From contig JBKEAI010000125.1 in assembly GCA_047972145.1 (NCBI GenBank), forward strand, positions 1 to 45,720: DNA of 45,720 nucleotides. The letters are read 5' to 3'. The translations under genes and the position numbers were made by a program. Numbering within the stretch: the stretch's first letter is position 1; every line of letters starts with the position of its first letter. The DNA comes from JAMLGJ01 sp047972145. Lineage in GTDB: Bacteria; Actinomycetota; Acidimicrobiia; Acidimicrobiales; Microtrichaceae. This document shows positions 23,198 through 30,992 of this stretch, in pieces. The notes under the pieces were generated by a model. It saw nothing but the letters and a program-made list of their open reading frames with translations, was not told where the DNA came from and did not search any database.

Positions 23198-24142
23198 GTG
23201 GCTCGTGCGCCCGAAACGACAAGGCCGGAGAACCAGGCCATGGTGGTCGAGAACCTGACGATCACCCGGGGCGACATCAAGGCGGTCAGCGACGTCTCGT
23301 TCTCGGTGCCCTCCGGCGCGATCACGGTGCTGTTGGGTCCCAACGGGGCGGGGAAGACCTCCACGGTGGAACACCTGGAGGGATACCTGCCCCGCTCGTC
23401 GGGGCGCAGCCGGGTGCTCGGACTCGACCCCCAGGACCGACACCGCGAGCTAACCGCGCGGGTGGGCGTGATGCTCCAGGAGGGCGGTATCCAGACCGCC
23501 ATTCGTCCCGTGGAGCTCCTGGCGCAGTACGCGAGCTTCTACCGCAAGCCGACAGACACGCGGGCCCTGTTGGACCTCGTCGGGCTCACCGATCGGGCCC
23601 GGACCCCCTACCGGAGGCTCTCGGGCGGTGAGAAGCAGCGGCTCTCCCTCGCCCTCGCACTGGTCGGGAACCCCGAGCTGGTGTTCCTCGACGAGCCCAC
23701 CGCCGGGGTCGACCTCGAGGGCCGCGACCTGATCCGATCGCTCATCGTTTCGCTGCGCGACGCCGGGACGACGATCCTGTTGACCACCCACGACCTCCTC
23801 GAGGCGCAACAGCTCGCCGAGCGGGTCATCGTCATGGACGGCGGCCGGCTCCTCGCACAGGGCACGCTCGGGGAGCTCACAGCCGACATCGGCCCCGAGA
23901 TGCTCGCGTTCCGCACCTCCGCCGGCCTCGACACAGGGGCACTGTCCTCGGTGCTCGGAGCCGGCGTGGCGGAGGTCTCGCCCGGTGAGTACCGCGTCGA
24001 GGGGCCACCGTCGCCCGAGATCGTCGCGCGGATCACCGCGTGGCTCGCCGAGCACGACGAGCAGCTCCTCGACCTGAGCACCGGTGCCGCCTCGCTCGAG
24101 GACGTGTTCAGGCGCCTCACAGCGAAGGAGCGGCACCAGTGA
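23198..24142 (+). CDS. ABC-2 type transporter ATP-binding subunit
   Basis: 314 residues from GTG 23198 (leaderless signal); ATG 23240 is an alternative. The nucleotide-binding domain shows Walker A GPNGAGKT, Q-loop MLQEGG, signature LSGGEKQRLSLA, Walker B LVFLDEP and H-loop TTHDLLEAQ. The C-terminal ~100 residues form the extension typical of DrrA/CcmA-type exporters. It drives export by the permease that overlaps its stop. A similar ABC pair lies next to heme A and oxidase assembly genes in mycobacteria (Rv1456c-Rv1458c region); here too oxidase genes are adjacent. Confidence 0.9.
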   Translation: MARAPETTRPENQAMVVENLTITRGDIKAVSDVSFSVPSGAITVLLGPNGAGKTSTVEHLEGYLPRSSGRSRVLGLDPQDRHRELTARVGVMLQEGGIQTAIRPVELLAQYASFYRKPTDTRALLDLVGLTDRARTPYRRLSGGEKQRLSLALALVGNPELVFLDEPTAGVDLEGRDLIRSLIVSLRDAGTTILLTTHDLLEAQQLAERVIVMDGGRLLAQGTLGELTADIGPEMLAFRTSAGLDTGALSSVLGAGVAEVSPGEYRVEGPPSPEIVARITAWLAEHDEQLLDLSTGAASLEDVFRRLTAKERHQ

Positions 24143-24870
24143 AGCCCCTGTTGGGCCAGCTCCGAACCGAACTGGCGCTGTCTGCCAGACAGGGTGAGCA
24201 GATGCTGGTCAGCATCGGCATCCCTCTGCTGGTCCTGGTGTTCTTCGCCAGCGTGGACGTGCTGCCCACCGGGGTGGACGAGCCCGTCGACTATCTGGCC
24301 CCCGCCGTACTGGCCCTCGCGGTGATGTCCAGCGCCATGGTGGCACTCGGGATCGGAACAGGTTTCGAGCGCAGCTACGGGGTGCTCAAGCGCTTGGGCG
24401 CCTCCCCGTTGGGGAGGGGTCGCTGGGTGGGCGCGAAGGTGCTCACCGTCCTGGTCACCCTGGTGGTGCAGTGGGTGGTTCTGGTGGCCGTGGCGGTGTT
24501 GATCGGTTGGAGCCTGCCGGGGGCGGGATGGTTGGGCGCGATCGCGGGCGGTGCGCTCGGAGCGGCAGCGTTCGCCGGGCTGGGGTTGTTGATGGCCGGC
24601 ACCCTGCCGGGGGTGGTAACCCTCGCGCTGGCCAACGCGCTGTACCTGGTGCTGTTGCTCACCGGTGGGATGGTCGTGCCCCTCGACGAACTGCCGGGTT
24701 GGCTGGCCACGATCTCCCGATTGGGACCGGCGGCACCCCTGACCGAGGTGATAACCGGATCACTCGGCGCGGACGGTCACGTCGGCGGATGGGCCTGGCC
24801 CACCCTGGTGATCTGGGCGGTCGGTGCTCCCGCAGCAGCGGTCGCCACGTTCCGCTGGCAGGAGACCTGA
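24139..24870 (+). CDS. ABC-2 type transporter permease
   Basis: 243 residues with six membrane helices, as in ABC-2 exporters (DrrB-like). GTG 24139 overlaps the ATPase stop (GTGA), and GAAGGAG upstream is a good ribosome-binding site. SYGVLKRLGASPLGRG is the coupling helix region that meets the ATPase, and FRWQE ends the protein as in relatives. The substrate is unknown; position between a two-component system and oxidase genes leaves antibiotic, lipid or heme-related export possible. The stop sits in an imperfect 16-18 bp duplication. Confidence 0.88.
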   Translation: MKPLLGQLRTELALSARQGEQMLVSIGIPLLVLVFFASVDVLPTGVDEPVDYLAPAVLALAVMSSAMVALGIGTGFERSYGVLKRLGASPLGRGRWVGAKVLTVLVTLVVQWVVLVAVAVLIGWSLPGAGWLGAIAGGALGAAAFAGLGLLMAGTLPGVVTLALANALYLVLLLTGGMVVPLDELPGWLATISRLGPAAPLTEVITGSLGADGHVGGWAWPTLVIWAVGAPAAAVATFRWQET

Positions 24871-24894
24871 GCTCGAGGAGCGACCTGAGCTGAG
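24861..24894. repeat. Imperfect duplication across the permease stop codon
   Basis: GGAGACCTGAGCTCGA (24861-24876) and GGAGCGACCTGAGCTGAG (24877-24894) are two imperfect copies, the first with the TGA stop at 24868-24870. Confidence 0.55.
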
Positions 24895-24900
24895 CAGCCC

Positions 24901-24919
24901 GCCGCCGACAGCCGGCGGC
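24901..24919. terminator. Bidirectional terminator candidate between convergent genes
   Basis: GCCGCCG and CGGCGGC pair around a 5-nt loop in the gap between the ABC permease and oxidase subunit IV genes. No U tract is present on either side. Confidence 0.4.
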
Positions 24920-24937
24920 CCAGCACCCGACAGAGGG

Positions 24938-25480
24938 CTAGTTCGCCTCGGGTACCGTCGTAGTGGTCACCGGCGGCGGGATGTCATCCATCCAGGGGTT
25001 GCCGTTGTCGGTCCAGATGTTCATCGAGGTGAGCATGATCGTGTAGATCGCCAACGCGACCACCAACCCGAAGATGAACACCCTGCGAAGCAACGCTGCG
25101 TCGAAGCGCAGGTGCATGAAGATCCCGGCGATCATGGTGAACTTGATCAACATGATGACCAGCAGGACCCCCACCCCCACACGGCGCACGACATCGCCCT
25201 CGCCCAGCCAGTCCTCCCAGAAGTATGTGGACACCTCGAGAGCGGTCAGAGCGAACAGCACCCAGAAGATCTGGAAGTACTGCCCGTCGGTCGGCCCGTG
25301 GGCGTGGCCCTTGTCCAGATGGCCCATGTTGCGGCCGTCGTCAATAGATGCCGGCTCGGTGACGGTCGCCACCGGGGCGGAAGCTGCCGCTACGGAACTC
25401 TCGGGCTCCCGGGGCGCGGGCGCCTCCTCGTGCGGATCCTCTTTGCCGAAGTAGCCGGCTTCATGGTCGTTGTCGCTCAC
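24938..25480 (-). CDS. Cytochrome c oxidase subunit IV (caa3/CyoD-like)
   Basis: 180 residues. A hydrophilic ~65-residue N-terminus precedes three membrane helices (QIFWVLFALTALEVSTYF, RRVGVGVLLVIMLIKFTMIA, VFIFGLVVALAIYTIML) with the family core IKFTMIAGIFMHL. This small subunit stabilises the heme-copper core. GTG 25480 follows GGAGG, 12 bp after subunit III. It is the last gene of the oxidase operon. The symbol is left open because naming differs among caa3 clusters. Confidence 0.88.
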   Translation of the reverse strand: MSDNDHEAGYFGKEDPHEEAPAPREPESSVAAASAPVATVTEPASIDDGRNMGHLDKGHAHGPTDGQYFQIFWVLFALTALEVSTYFWEDWLGEGDVVRRVGVGVLLVIMLIKFTMIAGIFMHLRFDAALLRRVFIFGLVVALAIYTIMLTSMNIWTDNGNPWMDDIPPPVTTTTVPEAN

Positions 25481-25492
25481 GACTTCCTCCGG

Positions 25493-26131
25493 TCAGGGAA
25501 TCAGGTAGACGATCGTGAAGATCACGACCCACACGATGTCGACGAAGTGCCAGTAGAGCCCGACGGTCTCCACCGCTTCGGCATGCATCTTCTGTCTGAA
25601 CGACAGGGCGAGCATCGAGACCAGCATGATGATGCCCACCACCACGTGCACGCCGTGGAATCCGGTGAGGGTGTAGAACGCCGAGCTCGCCACGTTGGTG
25701 GTGTAGCCCATGCCCTCTTTCACGAACACCGTGAACTCGTAGATCTGCCCACCGACGAACATCGCTCCGAGCAGCGCAGTGGTGCCCAGCCAGAGCCTCA
25801 TGCGCACCGAGTCGTTGCGCATCGCCGAGGTGACCGAGAGCACCATCGTGAGCGACGACATCAACAAGATGAACGTGGTCATCGAGGTGAAGGGGATGTC
25901 GAAGATCTCGTTGGGGCGGATGGGGCTACCCGACAGACCAGGGATGTTCCCAGGCCGGTTCTTGTAGATCAGGTAGGTGGAGATCAGCCCGCCGAACAGC
26001 AGTGCATCCGATGCCAGGTAGACCCACATCGCCAACTTGGCGTTGGAGATGCCCGTCGCGGTTGCGTGCTCGTCATCGGGGAACTCGACGTCCTCGATGT
26101 CCTCGTATGCGATCTCGGCCACGTCAGCCAA
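25493..26131 (-). CDS. ctaE: Cytochrome c oxidase subunit III
   Basis: 212 residues with five membrane helices. Signature segments are AKLAMWVYLASDALLFGG, FTVFVKEGMGYTTNV, FYTLTGFHGVHVVVG (the TGFHGxHV motif) and VGLYWHFVDIVWVVIF (the YWHFVDxVW motif). A TTG start at 26131 is chosen because AGGAGG lies 6 nt upstream; it overlaps the subunit I gene by 8 bp, and GTG 26122 is the alternative. The 257-residue open frame is extended by shadow sequence. Subunit III lines the oxygen entry path and stabilises subunit I. Confidence 0.93.
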   Translation of the reverse strand: MADVAEIAYEDIEDVEFPDDEHATATGISNAKLAMWVYLASDALLFGGLISTYLIYKNRPGNIPGLSGSPIRPNEIFDIPFTSMTTFILLMSSLTMVLSVTSAMRNDSVRMRLWLGTTALLGAMFVGGQIYEFTVFVKEGMGYTTNVASSAFYTLTGFHGVHVVVGIIMLVSMLALSFRQKMHAEAVETVGLYWHFVDIVWVVIFTIVYLIP

Positions 26132-28208
26132 CGGGGGCCTCCTCGGTCTGGGTCGCCTCCGACTCGCTGCCCTCGGCAGCATCGGCACCCTCGGCAGGGT
26201 CGATCTCCCCGGCCGATCCGTCGGCGGCGGATTCGATCTCGCCGGCAGGTTCGTCGGAGGGCTCACCCTCGTGGTCGTGATCGTGGTCGGCGTCTGGATC
26301 GTCAGCCGGTTCCATCACCCAGCCGAAGATCGCGACGATCGTGATCAACGCCCCCGGCACAGCCCACCAGAGGTTGAAGATCAACCCGTAGCCGATGAGC
26401 GGCAGGCCACAGGCCAGCACCAGCGGCCAGTACGACGGCGAAGGCAGGTGGATACCCTTGGCCCCCGGCTTTTGCACCACGTCTTCGGTCTTGGCGATCC
26501 GGACCAGACGGCCCTCCTCGTCGTGACCGTACTTGCGGTGCCAGAACTCGTCGAACTCCTCGACCACGATGAGCTCGGAGAAGTTGTACTCCGGTGCGGG
26601 TGAGGGGATCATCCACTCCAGAGAACGGGCGTCCCAGGGGTCGGGACCGGGATCCACCGGGTTCGCCTTGTGCTTGCGGTAGCTCGTGATGATGTTGTAG
26701 ATCAGCACCAGGATCGACAGGGCGAGGGTGAACGCACCGATGGTGGCCACCAGGTTCCACACGTTGAACCCCTGGCCGTCGGTGTAGGTGTAGGTGCGTC
26801 GCATCATGCCCTGCATGCCGAGCATGTGCATCGGGCCGAACGTGAGGTTGAAGCCGATGAGCATCAACCAGAAGTTCCACTTGCCGATCCGCTCGCTGAG
26901 GAAGTGACCGAACATCTTCGGGTACCAGAAGTACAACCCGCCGAACAGGGCGAGCAACGCTCCGCCGAAGAGCACGTAGTGGAAGTGGGCGATGATGTAG
27001 TAGGTGTCGGTCTGCTGGAGGTCGGCGGGGGCGAGCGCGTGGGTGACGCCCGAGAGGCCACCGATGGTGAACATCGCCACCAGCGCGATCGAGAACATCA
27101 TCGGCACGGTGAAGCGGAGCTTGCCGCCGTACATCGTGGCCATCCAGTTGAGGATCTTCACCCCGGTGGGTACCGCGATGAACATCGTGGCGAGCGAGAA
27201 CGCGAGCACCGAGATCGGGCCCATTCCCGAGGCGAACATGTGGTGCGCCCACACACCCCAACCCATGAAGCCGATCGCGATGCCGGATCCGACCATGAAC
27301 GGATAGCCGAAGATCGGTTTGCGGCTGAACACCGGGATGACCTCCGAGACGATCCCGAAGCTCGGCAGGATCATGATGTACACCTCGGGGTGCCCGAATA
27401 TCCAGAACAGGTGCTCCCACAGGAACGGGTCCCCACCCTTGGACACGTCGAAGAAGCTCGCACCGAACAGCCGGTCGAACATCAACAGGAACAGCGCGAC
27501 GGTGATGACCGGCAGGGCGAACACCAACAGCACCTGGGTGACGAAGGCCATCCAGGTGAACACGGGCATCTTCATCATCGTCATGCCCGGTGTGCGCATG
27601 TTGAACACGGTGACGGTCAGGTTGATCGCAGAGACCGTGGAGCCGATGCCGATGATGAGCAGGCCTACCGCGTAGAAGTCCATCCCGTGACCCGGGGTGA
27701 AGGTCACCCCCGAGTTCGGTGCGTAGGCGAACCAGCCACCGTTGGCACCGCCGCCGAAGAACCAGGACGTGTTGAAGAAGATCGCGCCCAACAGCCAGAT
27801 CCACAACGACAGAGCGTTCATCCGTGGGAACGCGACGTCGCGCGCTCCGATCTGTAGTGGGATCAGGTAGTTCGCGAACGCGGCCTGGAGCGGCATCACC
27901 ACCAGGAACACCATCGTGAGGCCGTGCATGGTGAACACCTGGTTGTACAGGTCCGCCGACAGCAGGTTGTTGCCCGGCACCGCCAACTGGAGGCGGATCA
28001 GCAGTGCCTCGCTGCCCCCGATCAGGAAGAAGGTGAGCGACGCCACGCCATACATGATCCCGATCTTCTTGTGGTCCACCGTGGTGAGCCACGACTTCCA
28101 ACCGGTGGTCGCCTTCGGACGGGAGAACACTCCGAGTGGCTTCAGGGGAGCCATCGGCTCCGCGGCTGGGGGAAGCTCCGCCGGCGTTCGTTGATGCACG
28201 ATCGTCAT
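26124..28208 (-). CDS. ctaD: Cytochrome c oxidase subunit I
   Basis: 694 residues. Catalytic subunit: low-spin heme ligands H95 (TMHGLTM) and H410, CuB ligands H273 (GHPEVY), H322 and H323 (AHHM), high-spin heme ligand H408 (AHFHY), and the cross-linking Y277. It reduces O2 to water and pumps protons. After helix 12 (~510) comes an extra ~180-residue tail with SLEWMIPSPAPEYNF, two further membrane helices (about 593-632) and an acidic, His-rich end (DHDHDHEG). It is 10 bp downstream of subunit II and overlaps subunit III. All ligands are present, in contrast to the paralogue at 30992-32560. Confidence 0.97.
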   Translation of the reverse strand: MTIVHQRTPAELPPAAEPMAPLKPLGVFSRPKATTGWKSWLTTVDHKKIGIMYGVASLTFFLIGGSEALLIRLQLAVPGNNLLSADLYNQVFTMHGLTMVFLVVMPLQAAFANYLIPLQIGARDVAFPRMNALSLWIWLLGAIFFNTSWFFGGGANGGWFAYAPNSGVTFTPGHGMDFYAVGLLIIGIGSTVSAINLTVTVFNMRTPGMTMMKMPVFTWMAFVTQVLLVFALPVITVALFLLMFDRLFGASFFDVSKGGDPFLWEHLFWIFGHPEVYIMILPSFGIVSEVIPVFSRKPIFGYPFMVGSGIAIGFMGWGVWAHHMFASGMGPISVLAFSLATMFIAVPTGVKILNWMATMYGGKLRFTVPMMFSIALVAMFTIGGLSGVTHALAPADLQQTDTYYIIAHFHYVLFGGALLALFGGLYFWYPKMFGHFLSERIGKWNFWLMLIGFNLTFGPMHMLGMQGMMRRTYTYTDGQGFNVWNLVATIGAFTLALSILVLIYNIITSYRKHKANPVDPGPDPWDARSLEWMIPSPAPEYNFSELIVVEEFDEFWHRKYGHDEEGRLVRIAKTEDVVQKPGAKGIHLPSPSYWPLVLACGLPLIGYGLIFNLWWAVPGALITIVAIFGWVMEPADDPDADHDHDHEGEPSDEPAGEIESAADGSAGEIDPAEGADAAEGSESEATQTEEAPVG

Positions 28209-28218
28209 GGTTCGTGTC

Positions 28219-29430
28219 CTACTTCAGCGTCACCAGGAAGGCGACGAGTTGGTCTATCTGCTCTTCGGAGAGCCCGAGGTTCGGCATGCCCTGCCCGTTG
28301 TCGGGGTTCATCGGTTTGACGTCCTCGGGGTTGCGCAACCAGCGCTTGAGGTTGTTGGTATCGGGCTCACCGGAGGGTACGACCTCGGTGGGACCGACCA
28401 GCGTCTCCACCGCGACGTTGGTGGGGCCCTCGTAGAGGTCCAACAGGCTGCCCGCGAACGTGTCGCGCATCATCAGGTGGGTGAGGTTCGGCGCGTTCTG
28501 GGCCGACAGGGTGCTTCCCACGTCCTTGCCGTACTCGGGGTCGGGCAGCGCCTCATAGGCATATGGCGTCTCCGCTCCGGGCTTGAGGCCGTTGATCTGG
28601 TGGCACGACGTGCACTGCTGCACGAAGATCTCCTGACCCGCGATCGCCTTTTCGTCGGTGGGCTGTTCAGGCGGAGTGGTCATCGCCTCGAGCCAGGCGT
28701 CGTAGTCCGACGGGGTGAGCGCCTTGACCTGCATCCTCATCACGCCGTGGGACAGGCCGCAGAACTCGGTGCACTGACCCTCGTAGATCCCCGGTTCTGC
28801 CGCCTCGAGGATCAGCTCGTGGGTGCGTCCGGGGACCGCGTCCATCTTGCCGTTGAGCGCAGGGATCCAGAACGAGTGGATCACGTCGTTGGATTCGATC
28901 GCCACCTTCACGTCGCGACCGGTGGGGATCACCAACTGGGTGGCGGTGATGATGTCGACCACACCGTCGTCGTCGGTGTCGTAGCGATACTCCCACCACC
29001 ACTGCTGGCCGATCACGGTGACGTCGATCGCGTCCGCGTTTGCATCGTCCATCTGGAGCACACCGTTGGCGTTGAACACACCGACGATCGCGAGGATCAG
29101 CGCCGGGACGATGGTCCAGCCGACCTCGAGACCGGTGTTGCCGTGGATCTGCACGGGCTCGTCCTGACCCTCGACCCAGTCGTCCTCGCGCCGGAACCGG
29201 TAGACCATCCAGAGCACACCGACCTCGACGAGGATGAACACGATGCCCGCCACAGCGAACAGCGGCACCACGAGGTCGTAGATGAGGTCGGCCTTGCGAC
29301 CCATCGGCTTGAGGGTGTTGAGCGGGAACGTCTCGAGGCTGGTCGCTCCGCGCAGCAGCAGCCACCCGCTGACCAGGCAAGCGATCGTGCCCAGGACCAG
29401 GGCAATGTTTGCGTTGCGTTTGTTGCGCAT
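28219..29430 (-). CDS. ctaC: Cytochrome c oxidase subunit II fused to cytochrome c (caa3 type)
   Basis: 403 residues from ATG 29430 (AGAAGG upstream). Two membrane helices (about 7-27 and 50-77) are followed by the external cupredoxin domain with CuA ligands H185, C220, E222, C224, H228 and M231 (QCTEFCGLSHGVMRM). A C-terminal cytochrome c domain has CTSCH (273-277) and a likely Met ligand in GQGMPNLG. The fusion defines a caa3 oxidase that accepts electrons directly into its own heme c. The TlpA and CcdA proteins encoded at 12.3-14.0 kb could serve its heme attachment. The open frame upstream of ATG is translated repeat DNA. Confidence 0.95.
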   Translation of the reverse strand: MRNKRNANIALVLGTIACLVSGWLLLRGATSLETFPLNTLKPMGRKADLIYDLVVPLFAVAGIVFILVEVGVLWMVYRFRREDDWVEGQDEPVQIHGNTGLEVGWTIVPALILAIVGVFNANGVLQMDDANADAIDVTVIGQQWWWEYRYDTDDDGVVDIITATQLVIPTGRDVKVAIESNDVIHSFWIPALNGKMDAVPGRTHELILEAAEPGIYEGQCTEFCGLSHGVMRMQVKALTPSDYDAWLEAMTTPPEQPTDEKAIAGQEIFVQQCTSCHQINGLKPGAETPYAYEALPDPEYGKDVGSTLSAQNAPNLTHLMMRDTFAGSLLDLYEGPTNVAVETLVGPTEVVPSGEPDTNNLKRWLRNPEDVKPMNPDNGQGMPNLGLSEEQIDQLVAFLVTLK

Positions 29431-29440
29431 CAGACCTTCT

Positions 29441-29518
29441 CTTGGGAGACCATCACTCGGGAGACCATCACTCGGGAGACCGTCACTCGGGAGATCATCA
29501 GCTCTCGGGAGATCATCA
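29441..29518. repeat. Five 15-bp tandem repeats at the stop codon of the upstream cox gene
   Basis: On the plus strand, units CTTGGGAGACCATCA, CTCGGGAGACCATCA, CTCGGGAGACCGTCA and CTCGGGAGATCATCA run 29441-29500; a last CTCGGGAGATCATCA at 29504-29518 follows three extra bases. Read on the coding (minus) strand, each unit begins with TGA, and the first of these is the actual stop codon. They occupy the 5' flank of the subunit II gene. Confidence 0.9.
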
Positions 29519-30406
29519 GGCACCCGCGTCCGGGGCCAGGGCGAATGGGTCGGTTCCGTTGGGCAGACCCGCCGGCGCGGCACCCTCCTCGGCGGAATCT
29601 CCGTGGTGTTCCTCGATGTCGCGCGTTCCGGCCACTCCGCCCGCGATGCCCGCCACGATGATCACCAGCAGGCTCACGACCACCACGGTCCCGAGCACCC
29701 GACCGGTGAGGTCGGGCCGCCTGGCGAGCAGGTTCGCTATGACGAACACGACCGCGGCGAGAGCGATGATCAAGTAGACAGCGGACTCCTTGGGTACGGC
29801 CAGCAGCACCCGCGACACCGCTACCGCGACCACACCGATCACCAGGACCGCCGCGATCGGTACCTCGACGGGTTGGAACAGCCGGTTGCGGTTCTCGCTG
29901 TTGGTCGCGACATCGCCAGCCGCGCGCTCGGACCAGGACTTCGCGGTCCACTCCAGCACCCCGGCACCCACCACGACGACACCGCCCCACATCATCAGGG
30001 TCGAGTAGGTGGCACCCACCACCGCGATCCCCGTGCCGAGGGCACAGAGCATCGGCCACCAGCTCAGTCCGACCGGTACCGCTGGTTCGGGCAGATCGGA
30101 CACCTCGATGCCCGCCAGTTGGGCGAGCGATTCAGCGTCGGCGTCGCGCGTTGCGGTGGTGATCGCACCGAGCAGCGCCATCACGGCCCCGAAGGTCATG
30201 AGGGTCACGTACCCGACGTGTTCGCCGACCGCGCCCTTCCAACCGAGGGTCATGGGCCCGACGATCGATCCGACCACACCTCCGTCGCTGAACACGCTCA
30301 ACACACCGCCCTGATCGGACGCGGCGGTGATGAAGCTGTAGACCAGCGCAGAGAGCAGCCCGACGATTGCCGCTGTGAAGTAGAACTTTGAACCGCGAGT
30401 GATCAT
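29516..30406 (-). CDS. Membrane protein of the oxidase operon, unknown
   Basis: 296 residues with about seven membrane segments and a soluble loop near residues 88-108 (DADAESLAQLAGIEVSD). The C-terminus is acidic. No heme, copper or quinone motif is recognised. ATG 30406 lies 7 bp after the subunit III-like gene and the product precedes subunit II, so it should be a structural or assembly factor of this oxidase; other actinobacterial oxidases have an extra four-helix subunit IV (CtaF), but this protein is longer and not clearly related. Its stop codon lies in a tandem repeat array. Confidence 0.75.
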   Translation of the reverse strand: MITRGSKFYFTAAIVGLLSALVYSFITAASDQGGVLSVFSDGGVVGSIVGPMTLGWKGAVGEHVGYVTLMTFGAVMALLGAITTATRDADAESLAQLAGIEVSDLPEPAVPVGLSWWPMLCALGTGIAVVGATYSTLMMWGGVVVVGAGVLEWTAKSWSERAAGDVATNSENRNRLFQPVEVPIAAVLVIGVVAVAVSRVLLAVPKESAVYLIIALAAVVFVIANLLARRPDLTGRVLGTVVVVSLLVIIVAGIAGGVAGTRDIEEHHGDSAEEGAAPAGLPNGTDPFALAPDAGA

Positions 30407-30413
30407 CTGGCGC

Positions 30414-30992
30414 TCACTTCATGATGTAGACGGCGACCCAGATCACTGCGTACACCGCGACCGCTGCATCCCACAACAACGCCGCAGCGGCGATGCCGTC
30501 GGGATTCCGACTCGAATACTGGCCTGCGAGGGCCCGGAAGCCCACGAGCACGATGCTCACCATCGCGACTACGACGAGAGCCACGTGGGCACCGGTCAAC
30601 GCATAGAAGTAGGGCCCTTCGGGCTGGTCTGCGGTGATGCCGATCTGGTGCCACAGGAAGATCGTCATGTTCACGAACGCCGCTCCCAGCACGAGCGTGG
30701 CGGCCAGGGCCACATAGGTGCTCGTGCGGTCGTCGTTGTTGATCGCGTAGACCGCCCAGTGGATCATCACCACCGACAGCGCGAGGCAGAACATCATCAC
30801 GTTCGGCTGGGTGAGCGGGATCGTGTTCGAAGCGAGCCAGTCCGACCCGGCAGCGTTGGCTGCACCGATGTAGGCGCCGACGAGCGTGAGCATCGTCATG
30901 AGCACACCGGCGGTGCCCAGCGCCGTGCCGAAGAACAGCTCCCGGCGACGCTGTGCCGTGCGTGATGGGATCACGATTGTTGGAGCCGACAT
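30414..30992 (-). CDS. Second heme-copper oxidase subunit III-like protein
   Basis: 192 residues and five membrane helices. Subunit III features are LFFGTALGTAGVLMTML in the first helix, NVMMFCLALSVVMIHWAVYA, FYALTGAHVALVVVAMVS (compare TGFHGxHV) and the final WDAAVAVYAVIWVAVYIM. Key His in the family motif is shifted or lost (TGAHVAL). It overlaps the ligand-less subunit I-like gene by one base (TGATG), so the two are a translationally coupled pair and may form a sub-complex. Confidence 0.8.
   Translation of the reverse strand: MSAPTIVIPSRTAQRRRELFFGTALGTAGVLMTMLTLVGAYIGAANAAGSDWLASNTIPLTQPNVMMFCLALSVVMIHWAVYAINNDDRTSTYVALAATLVLGAAFVNMTIFLWHQIGITADQPEGPYFYALTGAHVALVVVAMVSIVLVGFRALAGQYSSRNPDGIAAAALLWDAAVAVYAVIWVAVYIMK

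Noticed and set aside
26302..28101. Long second minus-strand frame (599 codons) and a long plus-strand frame (26670-27857) over the subunit I gene
   Set aside because: Both are compositional shadows of ctaD: Arg/His/Pro-rich with no motifs.
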